Shown here in pieces: positions 31,825 through 43,528 of a stretch of 64,000 nucleotides of DNA (positions are counted from its first letter, which is position 1; the number at the start of each line of letters is the position of its first letter). The notes under the pieces are model-generated. The model saw only the letters and a program-made list of their open reading frames with translations, ran no database searches and was not told where the DNA came from. Origin of the DNA: Chlamydomonas sphaeroides (taxonomy: Eukaryota; Chlorophyta; Chlorophyceae; Chlamydomonadales; Chlamydomonadaceae); NCBI GenBank assembly GCA_001662425.1, contig BDDC01000099.1, positions 34,111 through 98,110 on the forward strand. Reading direction: 5' to 3'. Position numbers and translations under genes: made by a program.

Positions 31825-33753
31825 CACGGGCGTGCTGCAGTGGCGTGGGCGTGCTGCGGTTGGCGCAGCGGCCTGCAGTGACGCAACGGAAACTGCAATG
31901 GAGGCGGGGCGCTGGCCCAACGTCGATCAGAGCAGGGGAGTAACGTCGAGAGGGCGCCGTCGGGTGCATATGCAGAAGCTTATTGGTACAGGTTGGGTGG
32001 GGCTGTCGTGATTGGCAGGAGGCGCAGGGCGCACAGCTGCCATCCTGTTGCAGCGCATGATTTGGGCATACCTCGCCCGGTGTAGGGCGATGCGCGTGGT
32101 TGCGGCTCGAGCTTGATGTCGAGTAGTAGAGGAAACTCGGAGCATGGCGATGACAGCGGTTGTATGGCATTTCGGCACTGAGCGTCGTCGGGGCACGCCG
32201 ACATCGTGCCCATAAGCTTGAAATTGGAAGCACAAGGCCTGGTGCCCCTTGGGCTGGCACAAACGAGTGCGCGCATCGGACAACAGCTGAGACCTGAAAG
32301 GGGCCAACGCCTACCACGCGCACAAGCGCAGCGGTTGAGCTACTGGTCGGACATGTTAACATGTTCAGGGGTTTTACGGGCGTGGTGAACCCGCTGCGCC
32401 ATATCAAAACAACTGCTTCTCTGCCCATGCCCCTGTCAGCCATGGCATTGCTTATCTATTATATGACCCTCTTGTGAATCTTGCGTTTCAGGGAATCCAC
32501 TTCCGACACTTGTGCGAGTAATTTGAAACCGGTCGAAACGAGGACTACGGAGCCGCATCAAAACCACACGAGGACGCCATCAAATCGCTACGCAAAGGGT
32601 TCCTATGCGATGCTCACGGTGCTGGAGGTCGAGGAATGCTCCCTCCACATGGCTGACGACAGAAGTTGCTCGCCCGCCGCATACGGCAGGCCCGATGTCG
32701 GGTCGTTTTCCTGCGCGGTCGTTCTCATACATACTGTATCCGTCTTGATTAAGGCAACGCAAGGGGGACGTACTCGGTTCGACCTCTGAGAAGCTTGATA
32801 CTCCTCGTCAAGCTAAATCGGGCCGGATACTGCCAATTGCTCAACCCTTAGCGCCACACGGACGCCATTGCGTACCACTTGCGTACAGCTTCTTGCTGCG
32901 CTGCACAGCAGCACTTCTATCTGCTGCTGCTCGGCGAACGCCTAGGTGTTGCCAGGCCTGTCTGCTCACCAGTGCTGAGCAAGTAAATTCGGCTCCGTGG
33001 CGTATTTCTCACGTAGCTTATCACTACCGAACGTCGCTCGGCACCGGAGCGCGGACCGTTCATCAGCCTCGGCCGCCTTCTGACACGCGTTTTCCTCGGT
33101 ACGCCTCTAGTCGACAACTAGTCTTGGTGAGGTCGTGCGGGCTGCTACGTAGGTGTGCGTTTCATCCGTGCGGCGGCACCGTTTGTCTGGAAAGTGTGCT
33201 GTTTGCTGTTCGGCACAGCTCCCATAGCTTTGGACTAGCAGCACTTGTCGACGTCGTCGACAGCCGCTATAGCGGCGCGCGTGCTCGCTTGCGCTTGATT
33301 CTCCGCAACAAGCTTTCCATAGCGCTCAAGGTCACCTTCGTCCTATCAAACAGGCCTCTCTGACCTGTGCGACCATGGAAGTCGACGGGCCCGCAAGCGC
33401 TGGACCGTGGGCTCCACCTGTCGCACACGTTCGCGCTCCTCAGCCGGGTAGTCTCTTCAAGCGGCTTGGCCACCTACTTGTAAAGGAGAAACAGCCACAA
33501 TGCGCCTCGGGCGCAAGCTGGTCGGCAGGAGCCCCAGCGTGAGTACCGCGGGACGTCAGGCCACCTCCTGCAACCGCAATGGGGCGCTGGGGCAGCCGTG
33601 TCGCGACGGGATACCTTGGCTCACATGTGACAACCACAGCTTATTTATTGGACCCGTTCCTGCTTCCCCCTCGGGTTGTGTGCACGCAGCCTGCCTCCTT
33701 CGTCACACCTGCCGGGGCAACTCGGTCACGGCTGGTCGATCGGTGGCGACAAC
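31825..33753 (+). other. Intergenic DNA and 5' region of the kinase gene
   Basis: About 1.9 kb without a supported exon. The stretch 32450-33480 is noticeably less GC-rich than the genes around it. An ATG at 33500 opens 13 codons (MRLGRKLVGRSPS) ending at a good donor (AGC/GTGAGT, 33539). It could be a 5' UTR exon with a short upstream frame or an alternative first exon of the kinase. Confidence 0.45.
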
Positions 33754-36700
33754 ATGCCGCTGTCGGACCATAACTTCCACCACTCGGCTTCGGTCGGCGG
33801 CTCGCCGCTCGCTGGCACGCCCGGTGCCGCCTCGCCCTTCACGCCGCTTTCCGGCGCATGGCCCGAGCCCGCATGCTCCCCGCTTCCCGGCGCCGACGGC
33901 ACTCATTCTTCGCCCGGCTCGCCGCTAGTCGGCGGCGCGGCGTGGACCGCGAGCGTCACGCCCACAACCTTCAACCAGCAGCTCATGCTCAGAGCAAAGC
34001 TATCGGCCGCGAGTGACAACCACCTGCGCCCGCACCAGTACTATGCCGACCACCACTTCGCGCACAGCCTGAGCGCTACCTGCGACACGCCCACGGCCGC
34101 GGCCAGCCTCAACCGTCCTCAGCACGGCCCAGTTGCACAGCTTTCAGCATCCAACCTGGCCATCGCAACGTCCATCAGCACGCCGCAGTGCATCCTACCG
34201 GCCGACTTTGCGGCCACCGCCGCGATGTCCGGGCCCGTCTTGTCCGCGCCCATGGCAGGCGACGCCATGATTCTGGACAGCTGCGAGCGCGCCAGCCCAG
34301 CGAACGGCTCGAGCGCCCACTTCGGCGTGCCGGCTGAGGCCATGGACTCGGCCGTGCCGGCGGCGCCGGCGGCCGAGCCGGCGGCGCCGGGGGCGGCGCC
34401 GTCGATGCTGCTGGCCACGTCGCCCGGCACGCCGGCGGCCATGCGGCGGCCGCTCTGGAGCCTCACAGACTATGAAATCACCAAGGTTGGTCTCGAGCCG
34501 GGATGCGCGTGCAGCCAGCGCCGCGAAACAATTGGCAGGGCCCGAGCCACGGAGCTGGCGGCGACCCGGAAAATCCCGCCGCCGCCGGCCGGCCGGCCGG
34601 CCCGCTGCTGCTCGCACAGCCGACAACGTCCGGCTGGCCCGTGCCCCGCTTGGAGTCGCGCGTTGCCTGGGGGCCTGCTGGGGGCCTGCTGGGGGTCTGC
34701 TAGGGGCCTGCTGGGGGCCTGCTGGCTCGGGGGACCGCCACACACGCTGCCGGCTGCGGCTGTGCTGCCCGCCCCGCCCTCCGTCCCTCAGCGCCTGTAC
34801 AAGGGCGCCACTTCCTCGGTGTACGCCGGCACGTGCCTGCGCTCTGGGTTGGCAGTGGCGCTCAAGGTCTATTTCTTGCAGAAGTGAGGCCGCCACCTCC
34901 ACATGCCCCGTCCCCGTGACCAGCCAGCCTCCGGCCAGCGCAGCAGCCCCGCACGGAAAGCCCTGTGCGGCATCGTGCTCCGCCGCCGGCTGCCGCCCGA
35001 GCTCACCGCGCGCCCCTGGCTGCGTGTTCGCGCATGCTCGCAGGGTGCCGCCCAATGCGATGCATATGGTGGCTCGCGAGATCACAATCCACTCCAAGCT
35101 CAACCACAAGCACGTGCTTACGCTGTACGGCGCGTTCCAGGTGCGTCGTACGCCGCACGGCGCTGACGCCGTGCAGCCTTGCCGCATTGAGCCACCTCCA
35201 CACATCCGCCGCATGCCAGTCAACCGGCTGTACTGCCCTGGGCGCCGCTGCTGCTGCTGCTCCGCTGCTGTTGTTGCAGGAGGAGGGCCGGCTGGTGCTG
35301 GTGCAGGAGTATGCGGCGCGCGGCGACCTGTACGGCATCCACAAGGCCATGAGGCGCCGCATGAGCGAGGAGCAGCTCACGGAGCTGGTGCTGGCGCCCT
35401 TTCTGGACGCGATCTCCTACCTGCACCGCGCCGGCATCTGCCACCGCGACATCAAGGTGCGCCTGGCCCCCAAGCGCGGAGCCCGACCACGGTAGCACCC
35501 TTGGGTCACGCGGCAGCACGCCCTTCGGATCACGCTGATGAACCTCGCGCCAACACGACACTGATCCCATGTGCACCCCGTGACCCGCGCAGCCCGAGAA
35601 CATCCTGCTCACGGCCGACTGGCGGCTGCTGGTGGCTGACTTCGGCGTCTCCATCAACCTGCACCAGGAGCGCGCCGTGACGCGTGCCGGAACACGTGAG
35701 CAGCAGCGCGCGTGTTGTTCAGCCGGGCGCAGCTGTGGGATCCTCCGCAGCCGCATGCGCTCGCTCGCTCCCGACGGTGTACTCACAACGCCCCCTGCCC
35801 CCTCGGCCTGCGCCCGGACCCTTCCACGCCCCGCTCGCAGTCGACTATATGGTGCGTCGGGCCGCGAGGGGATGGCGGGTGCTGTTGTGGCTGGGTGCCT
35901 GCAAGCGCGCCAGCGCCGCTCTGCACGCCGCTGCGAGGCGCCGCACCGCCTGACGCGCCACGCTGACGTGGCCTCCCTGGCCTGCGCGCCCTGCGCCCCT
36001 GCCCCGCAGGCGCCCGAGGTGGAGCGCTGCCCCATCAAGTACCTCCCACAGGTGCGCCGACGACGGGGTTAGCCGGCAGCCTGCCTCGTGGCTGCGGACA
36101 GGGCTACTGTGCACGGGCGCTGTGGGCCCTGCCTGCTAATCGGCTCCGCGCATGGGGTTGCCGCTCTCGACCCTAAGGCGGACGCCCCGGACCTGAACCG
36201 GACGCCACACCCCCGGGCTTACGTGGCCCAGCCCCACACATGGGAGCGTCTGGCCTGGCCTCAAGTCCCCATCCAAACCCTATCCATCCCCGCCCAAACC
36301 CCATCCATCCCCGCCGCCTCAGGACAACAAACACGACCTCTCGCTCGCCTACACCACGGCCGTGGACGTGTGGGCCGCCGGCGTGCTGGCCTACGAGCTG
36401 CTGACCGGCTTCCCGCCCTTCGTTGCCGACGCCGCGACCGCCGCGCCCAACAGGTGTGGCGCCGCCCTCCCCAGGCAAACCCACGTGCCCTCAGTCCCCT
36501 CGCCACCCGAGCTCGGCCCAACATTACCCCCGGCTGCTCCTTCCCCGCTCCCGCAGCGACGCCGGCCACGCCGCGCTGCTGGCCGAGCTGGCCACGCGGC
36601 GCACGCTGAGCTTCCCCGCCTCGGTGTCGGCCGCGGCGCGCGACTTCATCTCGGCCGCGCTGGCGGAGAACCCCGAGGAGCGGCCCACGGCCATGGGACT

Positions 36701-37196
36701 CATGCAGCACCCCTGGCTCAAGCGCGCGATGCAGGTGGGGCCGGGGCACAGCAGCGAGGGTGGCACCCAGCCGCACAGGCGGCAGCAGCGGCCGTACACC
36801 CTGATCCCATTGCAACACAGTCTTGTCGACGCCGCGTCGCACCGCCGCTGCCGCTGCTCCCCGTTCCGGCCCTGCCCGCAGCGCCGCGCTGTGCTAGCGC
36901 GCGCCAGCAGCGGCTCGGTCAGCTCGAGCGGCGCCGCCGTGGGCTCGCCCTCGCGCGCCGTCACACGTACCCCATCGCGCCTCAACAGCAGCAACCTCTC
37001 GGCTGCGATTGGGGGTTCGGGCTCGCTCGCGGCCGCGGCCGGGCTTGGCGGCGCCGCAGGCTCGCCGCCGAGTGGCTGGGAGGGCGACCACGGCCCGGCG
37101 GCGCCGCTGCATGGCGCCGGCAGCGCGGCGCTTGGCGCTGGTTTGGTGCCGGCTTCTGCGGACGTCATGTGCACCAGCGAAATGATTGTGATTTGA
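33754..37196 (+). CDS. Aurora-like serine/threonine protein kinase
   Basis: Ten exons join in phase: 33754-34485, 34792-34883, 35044-35140, 35280-35456, 35593-35695, 35841-35851, 36010-36051, 36323-36453, 36557-36734 and 36882-37196 (625 aa). A 236-residue Ser/Pro/Ala-rich N-terminal region precedes the kinase domain (about 237-516). The domain begins LTDYEITKRLYKGATSSVYA. ATP lysine K269 sits in VALKV and the alpha-C glutamate is E287 in VAREI. HRDIKPEN follows, with D364 catalytic, then DFG (D382), GTLDYMAPE and DVWAAGVLAYELLTGFPPF. T396, in the stretch AVTRAGT, matches the activating threonine of Aurora kinases. All catalytic residues are present, so it should be active. The 104-residue C-terminal tail is Ser/Ala-rich. 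It is closest to the Aurora/Aurora-like group by HKHVLTLYGAF and EYAARGDLYG. The start could instead be in an upstream exon at 33500. Confidence 0.88.
34668..34722 (+). repeat. 11-bp minisatellite, five copies, in a kinase intron
   Basis: Five head-to-tail copies of TGGGGGCCTGC (one with T for C, one with A for G) fill 55 bp of the first intron of the kinase gene. The splice sites are not included. Confidence 0.9.
35841..35851 (+). other. 11-nt micro-exon of the kinase gene
   Basis: The exon TCGACTATATG is flanked by CTCGCAG and GTGCGT. It completes a split Leu codon and encodes Asp-Tyr-Met, giving the conserved kinase segment GTLDYMAPE. Without it the frame breaks. Confidence 0.88.
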
Positions 37197-39218
37197 GGTG
37201 GCACGGGTGATGGGGCTCGGGGGAAGTCAGGGAACGGCAGGTCGTGGATGGGAAGGGGGGCCGAGCTGGTGACTACAATTTGTTGTGTGACACGGACTGC
37301 TGCCAGCTAGCGCCTTTGGGCTATTGTGGGGCGTGTCGCGACCCTTTACAAGGGGCGCTGTGACTGGCGGGGTTGCTGCAGGGGGCTCATTGACCATCAA
37401 GTTGCTGCGTGCGTGTTTGTGATTGAGTTTGTGGTTTGTGTTTGTGATTGTGGTTGATTGCTCGCATGTGCGAGTATTGTGCGCTATGACAGTGTCGGCA
37501 TGGGCGGCGGCAGTAGGCACGTACAGGGTGACGGTGGGTGCACAACAATGGAGGGCGTCCCAAGGCGCAGGGGATGGCGCGGGCGGGCAGGCAGCCGCAC
37601 GGCACCGGCGTGGCAGGCATCACGTGAGGTTGCATGTTTCCCTGGGTGTTGTGTTGTGCACGATGGCGCCGCCCTCGTGGCGCGCCATGCGCTCCCGCGG
37701 TTAGGAAGTCCTCACATCATGACGACTTCGCGGCGTTGTTGCGTTGACGTCTGTTGTCCGAGACAGGAACGCAACTAGTCCCTCGGCCAGCAGCTGCCAG
37801 GGCCCGCCGCTTGGCGGCTCGGGTCCAGCAGAGTGACGTTTCGTGCGCGTGGTTTTTCGATATGTCGTCGGTAGCGGGGCTGGCGCTGTGTCTTGCTCTG
37901 CCCGCCCTTTGCTGCCGGCCGCTCGCAGGATTGAAGTTGGGGTGGTCGCGCTATCGCTGCGTGGCGCTGGTCTCATTCGCCGACTAGCAATAGCGGCCGC
38001 CCGCTTGCCGGAGTAGGCCTTGCCTAGGATGGATCTGCGGCCCGCTGTCTGACTCGCAAGCGAGCAAGCAGAGGCCGCTTCGCGCGACTGGCGTGCAACG
38101 TCGCGCTTCAAGTTTTGGGACTGCTGGTCGCACGCTTTAGTGCGTATCGCCTGCTTTGAGCCAGCCTGCCGCATGGGTGATGGCTTGCGGTGTTGATATG
38201 TGGCGCGCTGCCTGCGCGCAGCGCGGAAGTCGCCCATGCGGTGCTGCCATGACGTGATCCCGGCCGCTGCCTGGCTGGAGACCCAGAGACGCGCACAGCG
38301 CACTTTCGGCGCCTTGCCTCGGAGTACTGATGGGGCGTCGCATTGCTCGGTTGGCCGGTGGTTGATGGGTTGGCTGGCAAGCGTTGGTCGCAGCTCGGGG
38401 CCTAGCGCGAGGCGGGTGGGGTATGAAATTGTACAGCGTACGTACGACGGTGCAGAGTTGGGCCGTTGCCTTGCTGCGGAGCATGCCCCGCGGTCGGCCG
38501 ACATGACATCAAACGCAGTGCACGGCGTCCCATGGGCCATGGTCCGACACCTGTCCCACGCAGCTGTCTCTAAGCTGAGTAAGAGGAAGTTTTAGGGGCC
38601 GTAGCCGTGCACGCTTGCTTTGCGTGCGGTGCGTTGCGCTGCGCCTCAGCTGCGTCGTGATCCGACGCGAGCGCGCGCATAGAACTGTGCATACCGGTAC
38701 CGTAATGTCAAGCGAGGCTCGGGGGCTGTGTGTGGCGGCATCGCAAGTCGCGGTGCTGCGGTGCCTCCAACGGAGCAACTGAACGAGGTAGTGAAGCGCA
38801 CGTCTTGCGCAGGGGGCGCATAGGCGCGGGGCGCGCCGCTGCTGAGCGGCCGTGCGGCCAGCAGCGGCCTCGCCCGCCTGCTGCGGCTATCGGGGCGCTG
38901 GCCGCGTGCCTCGTGCACAGGCCGGGCCACAGCCGCCGCATGTGGCGTCGGCCTGGGCAGTGCGGCGTCTGCGACGGCGGGCTGAGGCGGCGGGCGGTGG
39001 CGCAGGCGGGCAGCGAAACGGCGGCTGTCCGACCCGATGGGTGGGGCCAGCGCGAGCATGCTGGTGCCGCTGGTCGGCGGGAGCTGCGGCAGTCGCGTAG
39101 GTTGAGGGCTTGTGGCTGCTGCCCTGGGGCGGGTCAGGCTGTTTCCATCAGTGCTTCAGTGGCAGGGTAGAGGCGTGCGGTGTCGGAATCCGTCTGTGTG
39201 CGTGTGGTTCGCGGGGTG

Positions 39219-39274
39219 CGGAGACGTGGCGAGCTCGCGCGGGGAGCGGAGACGTGGCGAGCTCGCGCAGCTGC
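39219..39274 (+). repeat. 28-bp direct duplication
   Basis: CGGAGACGTGGCGAGCTCGC occurs at 39219 and again at 39247, separated by GCGGGGAG. It lies in non-coding DNA. Confidence 0.85.
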
Positions 39275-39857
39275 TTGCTGGAGGGTGGGGGTGTATGTGG
39301 TGTAGTGTAGCGCGGAGCTCCAACACCGCGGCCGCAGAGCAACTCAGCGTTGGGCTTGCATGTACGAAAGCGCCGCCTGCCGCGTGCGCGGTGAGGCTGG
39401 CACAGCCGGCCCGTCCTGTGGCGTTGCGACACATGCCAGCAGGCGGGAATTGTAATGTACGGCAGTCTCGGCGGCATGGCCTCTGTCTGCTTGTCGTACC
39501 CCGTTGCCGGCACTGGCTGACGGCGGTCAGCTGGGCGCCCCACGAAACCCTCGTATCATTTTTCTAGCCCGACTTGTCACGCCGCCCTGACGGCCCGCAC
39601 CAACCTGCTGCGCGATAACATGGGCGAAGACTGTCTACTGACCAAGTCGCCGGCTCGCCGCGCGCCTACCCCATTCCACAGGTTCGCCTCCAGCTTGCAG
39701 GGTCAGGGGTTTGGCTTCGTTGTTTTATTATGTTACGACGATAGCTCATCTACTCAAGGCAAAACCAGAGGCAAAACCATAATATGGGCCAGTGCTCGTG
39801 GTCGCCTCGCAACCGTGTTAACTGCGCTCCGTGTCGCGTCACAACGTGCCTTGCTGT

Positions 39858-40140
39858 CGGTACAGCACGATCCGGAAGGGCGGCCGCCCACCGGGCGTCG
39901 CGCTCATACACTGTATGGGACAGCTCCAGCTCGATGGCTTTGCCAGTGCACCTCGGGCGCATCCCCGGGCCAGGAATCCGGTCAGCCACTGTCTCAGCTC
40001 CCAGGTGGCCTACCTGCCATCTCGAGCATAATCTTTCCCGCGCACTCGGCAACTGATACGAATTCCTACTTGAGTACACCGCACGCCCTGGTGCTGAAGA
40101 TGGGGGGGAATGGACTGGCAGCGTGCTGCACCTTTGCCGG
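39858..40140 (+). repeat. Dispersed repeat, copy 1
   Basis: This stretch shares ordered blocks with 56560-56836: AGCACGRTCCGG, CCAGGAATCCRGTCAGCCACT, GATACGRAT and CAGCGTGCTGC followed by CTTTGCC. The spacing is nearly the same (283 against 277 bp). No coding capacity is seen; it is probably a decayed mobile element fragment. Confidence 0.6.
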
Positions 40141-40735
40141 CTCCGAAGTGTTTCGTACTGTGTCGTGACATCCGTACCTGTCTCTGGCCATCTCACCTTC
40201 ACCACGTTACAGAACAGGACGTGATGTTTACGGCCCAGTACGGCCAGGCGGCGGAGGCGTGCTGCCGTTGCGTGCAGGTGCGCAGTGCCCCCGAAGCCCC
40301 TATCGCCCTCGGGATGCGCGTGCGGGGTGCCCAGCAGCCGCATGCATCCCCGGGGCCCAGAGTAGAGCATGAGGCGGCCTACTGCGTACCGCAGCAAGCG
40401 ACCGAATCGCTAATTGCAGGCAGGAAGCCAGGAACGCAGTATAGGCTGTATAGCTGCACTGCAACTGCCTCAGACGGAGAACGGTGAGGTGGCTTTGTTG
40501 CCGCAGGGGGCGGGCGCAAACGGTTGCCTGTTGCAATAAATAATTATCGAAGGCCCGTTGCCCCTGCACGACCAAGGGCCTTCTTGAGGAGTGGCGCGTG
40601 TCGCCTCGTCGGTGCACGCGCTCATTGCGTGCGAGCAATTTGCGCGGGGCGTCTGCGGTGCCAGTGCCAGACTGCCAGTGCCGGTGTGGCCGACAGGAAC
40701 TCGTGTCGGGCTACCGTAGCCCAACGACAGCGCCC

Positions 40736-41119
40736 GGGGGGGGGGGGGGGGGGGGGGGGAAGGGGCCAACCCNNNNNNNNNNNNNNNNNNNNNNNNNNNN
40801 NNNNNNNNNNNNNNNNNNNNNNNNNNNNNNNNNNNNNNNNNNNNNNNNNNNNNNNNNNNNNNNNNNNNNNNNNNNNNNNNNNNNNNNNNNNNNNNNNNNN
40901 NNNNNNNNNNNNNNNNNNNNNNNNNNNNNNNNNNNNNNNNNNNNNNNNNNNNNNNNNNNNNNNNNNNNNNNNNNNNNNNNNNNNNNNNNNNNNNNNNNNN
41001 NNNNNNNNNNNNNNNNNNNNNNNNNNNNNNNNNNNNNNNNNNNNNNNNNNNNNNNNNNNNNNNNNNNNNNNNNNNNNNNNNNNNNNNNNNNNNNNNNNNN
41101 NNNNNNNNNNNNNNNNNNN
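40736..41119. other. 24-G homopolymer followed by an assembly gap of 347 N
   Basis: A run of 24 G (40736-40759) is followed after 13 bases by N from 40773 to 41119. The sequence inside the gap is unknown, and the run length may be wrong. Confidence 0.99.
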
Positions 41120-42115
41120 CTTGCGCCGTGCTGACGCAGCGCCACACTGCCTCGCCAGCGCACGCCGCGTCGGCTCTGTCGTCGCGGCGTGAGTGGAGGT
41201 CGCAGCAACGGAGCCGACTGGAGGCAGGGCCCACACGCACACAACTGTGAGGTGCGTCATTCGCGGAGTGAGTTCGCCAGCGTACTGCCGTCGGCCAGCC
41301 CCGAGGACGAGACCGTCGAGCACCAAGCGCACAAAAAGCGGAGGCAGGTGCCAAGAATCACGCCAGGATAGGAAGAACGACAGGGGAACGACGGCCAGGT
41401 AGGGCGAGGTAGAACCGCTTTGGACATCTAATGCGAAGCCAGCTTCCTCGGAACTCACACATGTAGGAAACGGTGCGCTGTTTGCAGCAGGGTCCTCGGG
41501 GCTCGGGGTCCTTTACAACTTGACGAGCGGCAATGGGGACACATGTAGTACTCGCCTCTCTGCTCGACTGGTGACTGGCAGCGACAACGCAGGTACTTGC
41601 ACACAACAAAGCACCACAGCAAACCCATAACTTGGCACTGCTCTTGCATACTCAACTCGTGACCAGGCCTACCCCCGAGCGCCCTTTACCCCTGCACCGA
41701 ATCGAACCTCCAAGCATCGCAGTTGCTTATCAACTTTCTTCAACAAGGACCTCTGTTTCTACCTCGTGCTGTAGTCCGAGCTGCGTTAGAGTGGAACGCG
41801 TCGACCGAGGAGGTGCTCGGTCGCAAAGCGCCGTGTTAACAGAGAGCATCTGCAGCAGCTCCTGCATACGGTCATATGAGGCCCGGCCTTGGTTAACCCC
41901 GGTAGGTGATGGGGTCCGTCGGCCGGGGGACTCGGTCAGAGACACTTGTCGAGGAGCACATTCATCGGGGGAACATGCTGTGTGGTGCGAAGGATGCACA
42001 GCAGCTGTGTGGTGCTTCTTATCAGCACCTTTATACTGGAACAGTAACTGAGTACCATGATGACTCAACTCCGCGTCGTTTGCTGCAGGCCGCGACCGTC
42101 TCAGTCCAAGCCGTG

Positions 42116-43528
42116 ATGACAGCCGAGCGGAAACGTTCGGCTCTCGGGGTTATACTACCTTCTCAAAGTGCACCGTCTGAGAGCGAGTCGCCGTTCTCGT
42201 TTGCGTTCGCGCTCTCGGCGCACACGAGCCCCAGGGACGATGGCGAGGCTAGCCCCAGGCTGGACTGCACTTCAGGCGTCGCGCCGCTCCTGCCGTCGCC
42301 GGCAGTTCTGCCGTCGCCGCCGGGCCGGCGCACGGCCAGCTGCAACTTGAGCTCGGGGTCCAGGCCCCACAAGACGCCATACGAGCAGAGCGCCGGAGAC
42401 GCCGCGCCGGCTTTACCGGCCCACTCGTCGCTGCCCTGCGCCTCGGGCTGCCGACACGTGCGCCGCCGTGAGAGCGAGGGCGCCGGCTTCGGCTCCGGCG
42501 CTTGCATGGTGCGCAGCGGCAAGCAGCGCCGCGGCAGCCTCCCGGGCGACCACTCGGCAGGCGCGAGAGGCCGTGGCAGGTCAGCGCCGGCCGCTCGGTC
42601 CCAAGGCGGCTGCCCGCACAGCTCGCCCTCATCGCCCTACCACACGCCGGAAGCGGCGTATGCGCCTCCGCAGCTGCTCCGCGTCTCCGGAGGCACTCTG
42701 GTGTTTAACCCCACAGAGCCCTTCGCCGTGCGCGCCGCCGCCGCCGTCGTCGGGCCCTCCTCCGCGCCACACACGATCAGCGGTGCGGCCTCCGCAATGG
42801 GCCGCGGCGGCAGCGCCGCCGCCGCCGCCGTGGTACAGGCCCAGCGGCAAGCGCAGCTCACGTCGTACTGTACGAGCCGCCGTCGTAATTCGAGCTCGAC
42901 GCTGCCGCCGACGCTCATCGCAATCAGCGACTACCTTTCGGCCGCCGCGGCAGCGGCGGCCAGCGGCGGCGGCGCCGCCGTCCATGCCTCGGCCGCCAGC
43001 GGCGTCACGACGGCTTCCATGGTCCGGCAGCTCAGCAGCGGTGGCGGCATGGCCGCTATGCCGGCGGTGGCGGCGCTCATGCCCTCGCCGACCAGCCACG
43101 GCACGGCCAGCGGTGCCGTTGGGCCGTCGTCATGCAGCGCGCCGCGCGCCATGTCACGACGGAGCCGCCAAGGCCCCCTGGCGTCGGGGCTGCGGAATGA
43201 CAGCGCGTACCTACTCGTGACGCGCTGCTCTTGGACGCCGCTGGGGGCATCGCCGCCGCTTGCTGCGGCGCCGGCGGCGGCGCCGTCACCGATGGTGCGG
43301 TCCGAGTCGACCGCCGCCGCCGGCTGCTGCATGTCTCAGAGGCCGCCGGCGGCGGCGGCCGGCGGCGCTTGTGAGGCGTCCCCGGCGCAGAGCGGGGGCG
43401 AGGGAGCTGGGTCAGGGAAGGCGGCGGAGCTGAGGGGCGGCCGCAGCGGCAGCGGCCGGCCGAAGGGCGTGCTGGCGGCGCTGCGGTTGCGCCTGGCGAC
43501 ATTGTTTGTGTGCGGCGCTGCCGAGTGA
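42116..43528 (+). CDS. Hypothetical Ala/Ser-rich protein, 470 aa, single exon
   Basis: I do not recognise it. One open frame from ATG 42116 (MTAERKRSALGVILPSQSAP) to TGA 43526-43528 gives 470 residues. The same frame is open upstream to 41906, but a good acceptor (TTTGCTGCAG, 42079-42088) suggests that the upstream part is a 5' UTR intron. Composition is Ala, Ser, Gly and Pro with poly-Ala tracts. Basic-Ser motifs such as RRGS (about residues 138-141), RRRNSSS and SRRSRQ could be kinase sites. More complex patches read SPYHTPEAAYAPPQLLRVSG and TLVFNPTEPFAV. The tail is basic and ends LRLRLATLFVCGAAE. It is a regulatory-looking disordered protein by appearance only. The opposite strand is also open for shorter distances, as expected at this GC content, so the gene call is moderate. 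Confidence 0.5.
   Translation: MTAERKRSALGVILPSQSAPSESESPFSFAFALSAHTSPRDDGEASPRLDCTSGVAPLLPSPAVLPSPPGRRTASCNLSSGSRPHKTPYEQSAGDAAPALPAHSSLPCASGCRHVRRRESEGAGFGSGACMVRSGKQRRGSLPGDHSAGARGRGRSAPAARSQGGCPHSSPSSPYHTPEAAYAPPQLLRVSGGTLVFNPTEPFAVRAAAAVVGPSSAPHTISGAASAMGRGGSAAAAAVVQAQRQAQLTSYCTSRRRNSSSTLPPTLIAISDYLSAAAAAAASGGGAAVHASAASGVTTASMVRQLSSGGGMAAMPAVAALMPSPTSHGTASGAVGPSSCSAPRAMSRRSRQGPLASGLRNDSAYLLVTRCSWTPLGASPPLAAAPAAAPSPMVRSESTAAAGCCMSQRPPAAAAGGACEASPAQSGGEGAGSGKAAELRGGRSGSGRPKGVLAALRLRLATLFVCGAAE

Larger units (their letters stand above)
37197..42115. other. Long gene-poor region with sequencing gap
   Basis: Nearly 5 kb without a supported exon. It should begin with the kinase 3' UTR (the first TGTAA is only at about 39449) and end with the 5' UTR of the 470-residue gene, which may have a 5' intron ending at TTTGCTGCAG (42079-42088). 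It holds a 28-bp duplication, one copy of a dispersed repeat, a 24-G run and 347 N. The open frames inside have no family features. Confidence 0.5.

Noticed and set aside
37701..38540. Minus-strand frame of 279 codons
   Set aside because: Basic shadow-like composition and no family motif; it lies in the probable 3' UTR of the kinase.
40524..41458. Open frames running across the N gap
   Set aside because: They stay open only because N is read as any residue.
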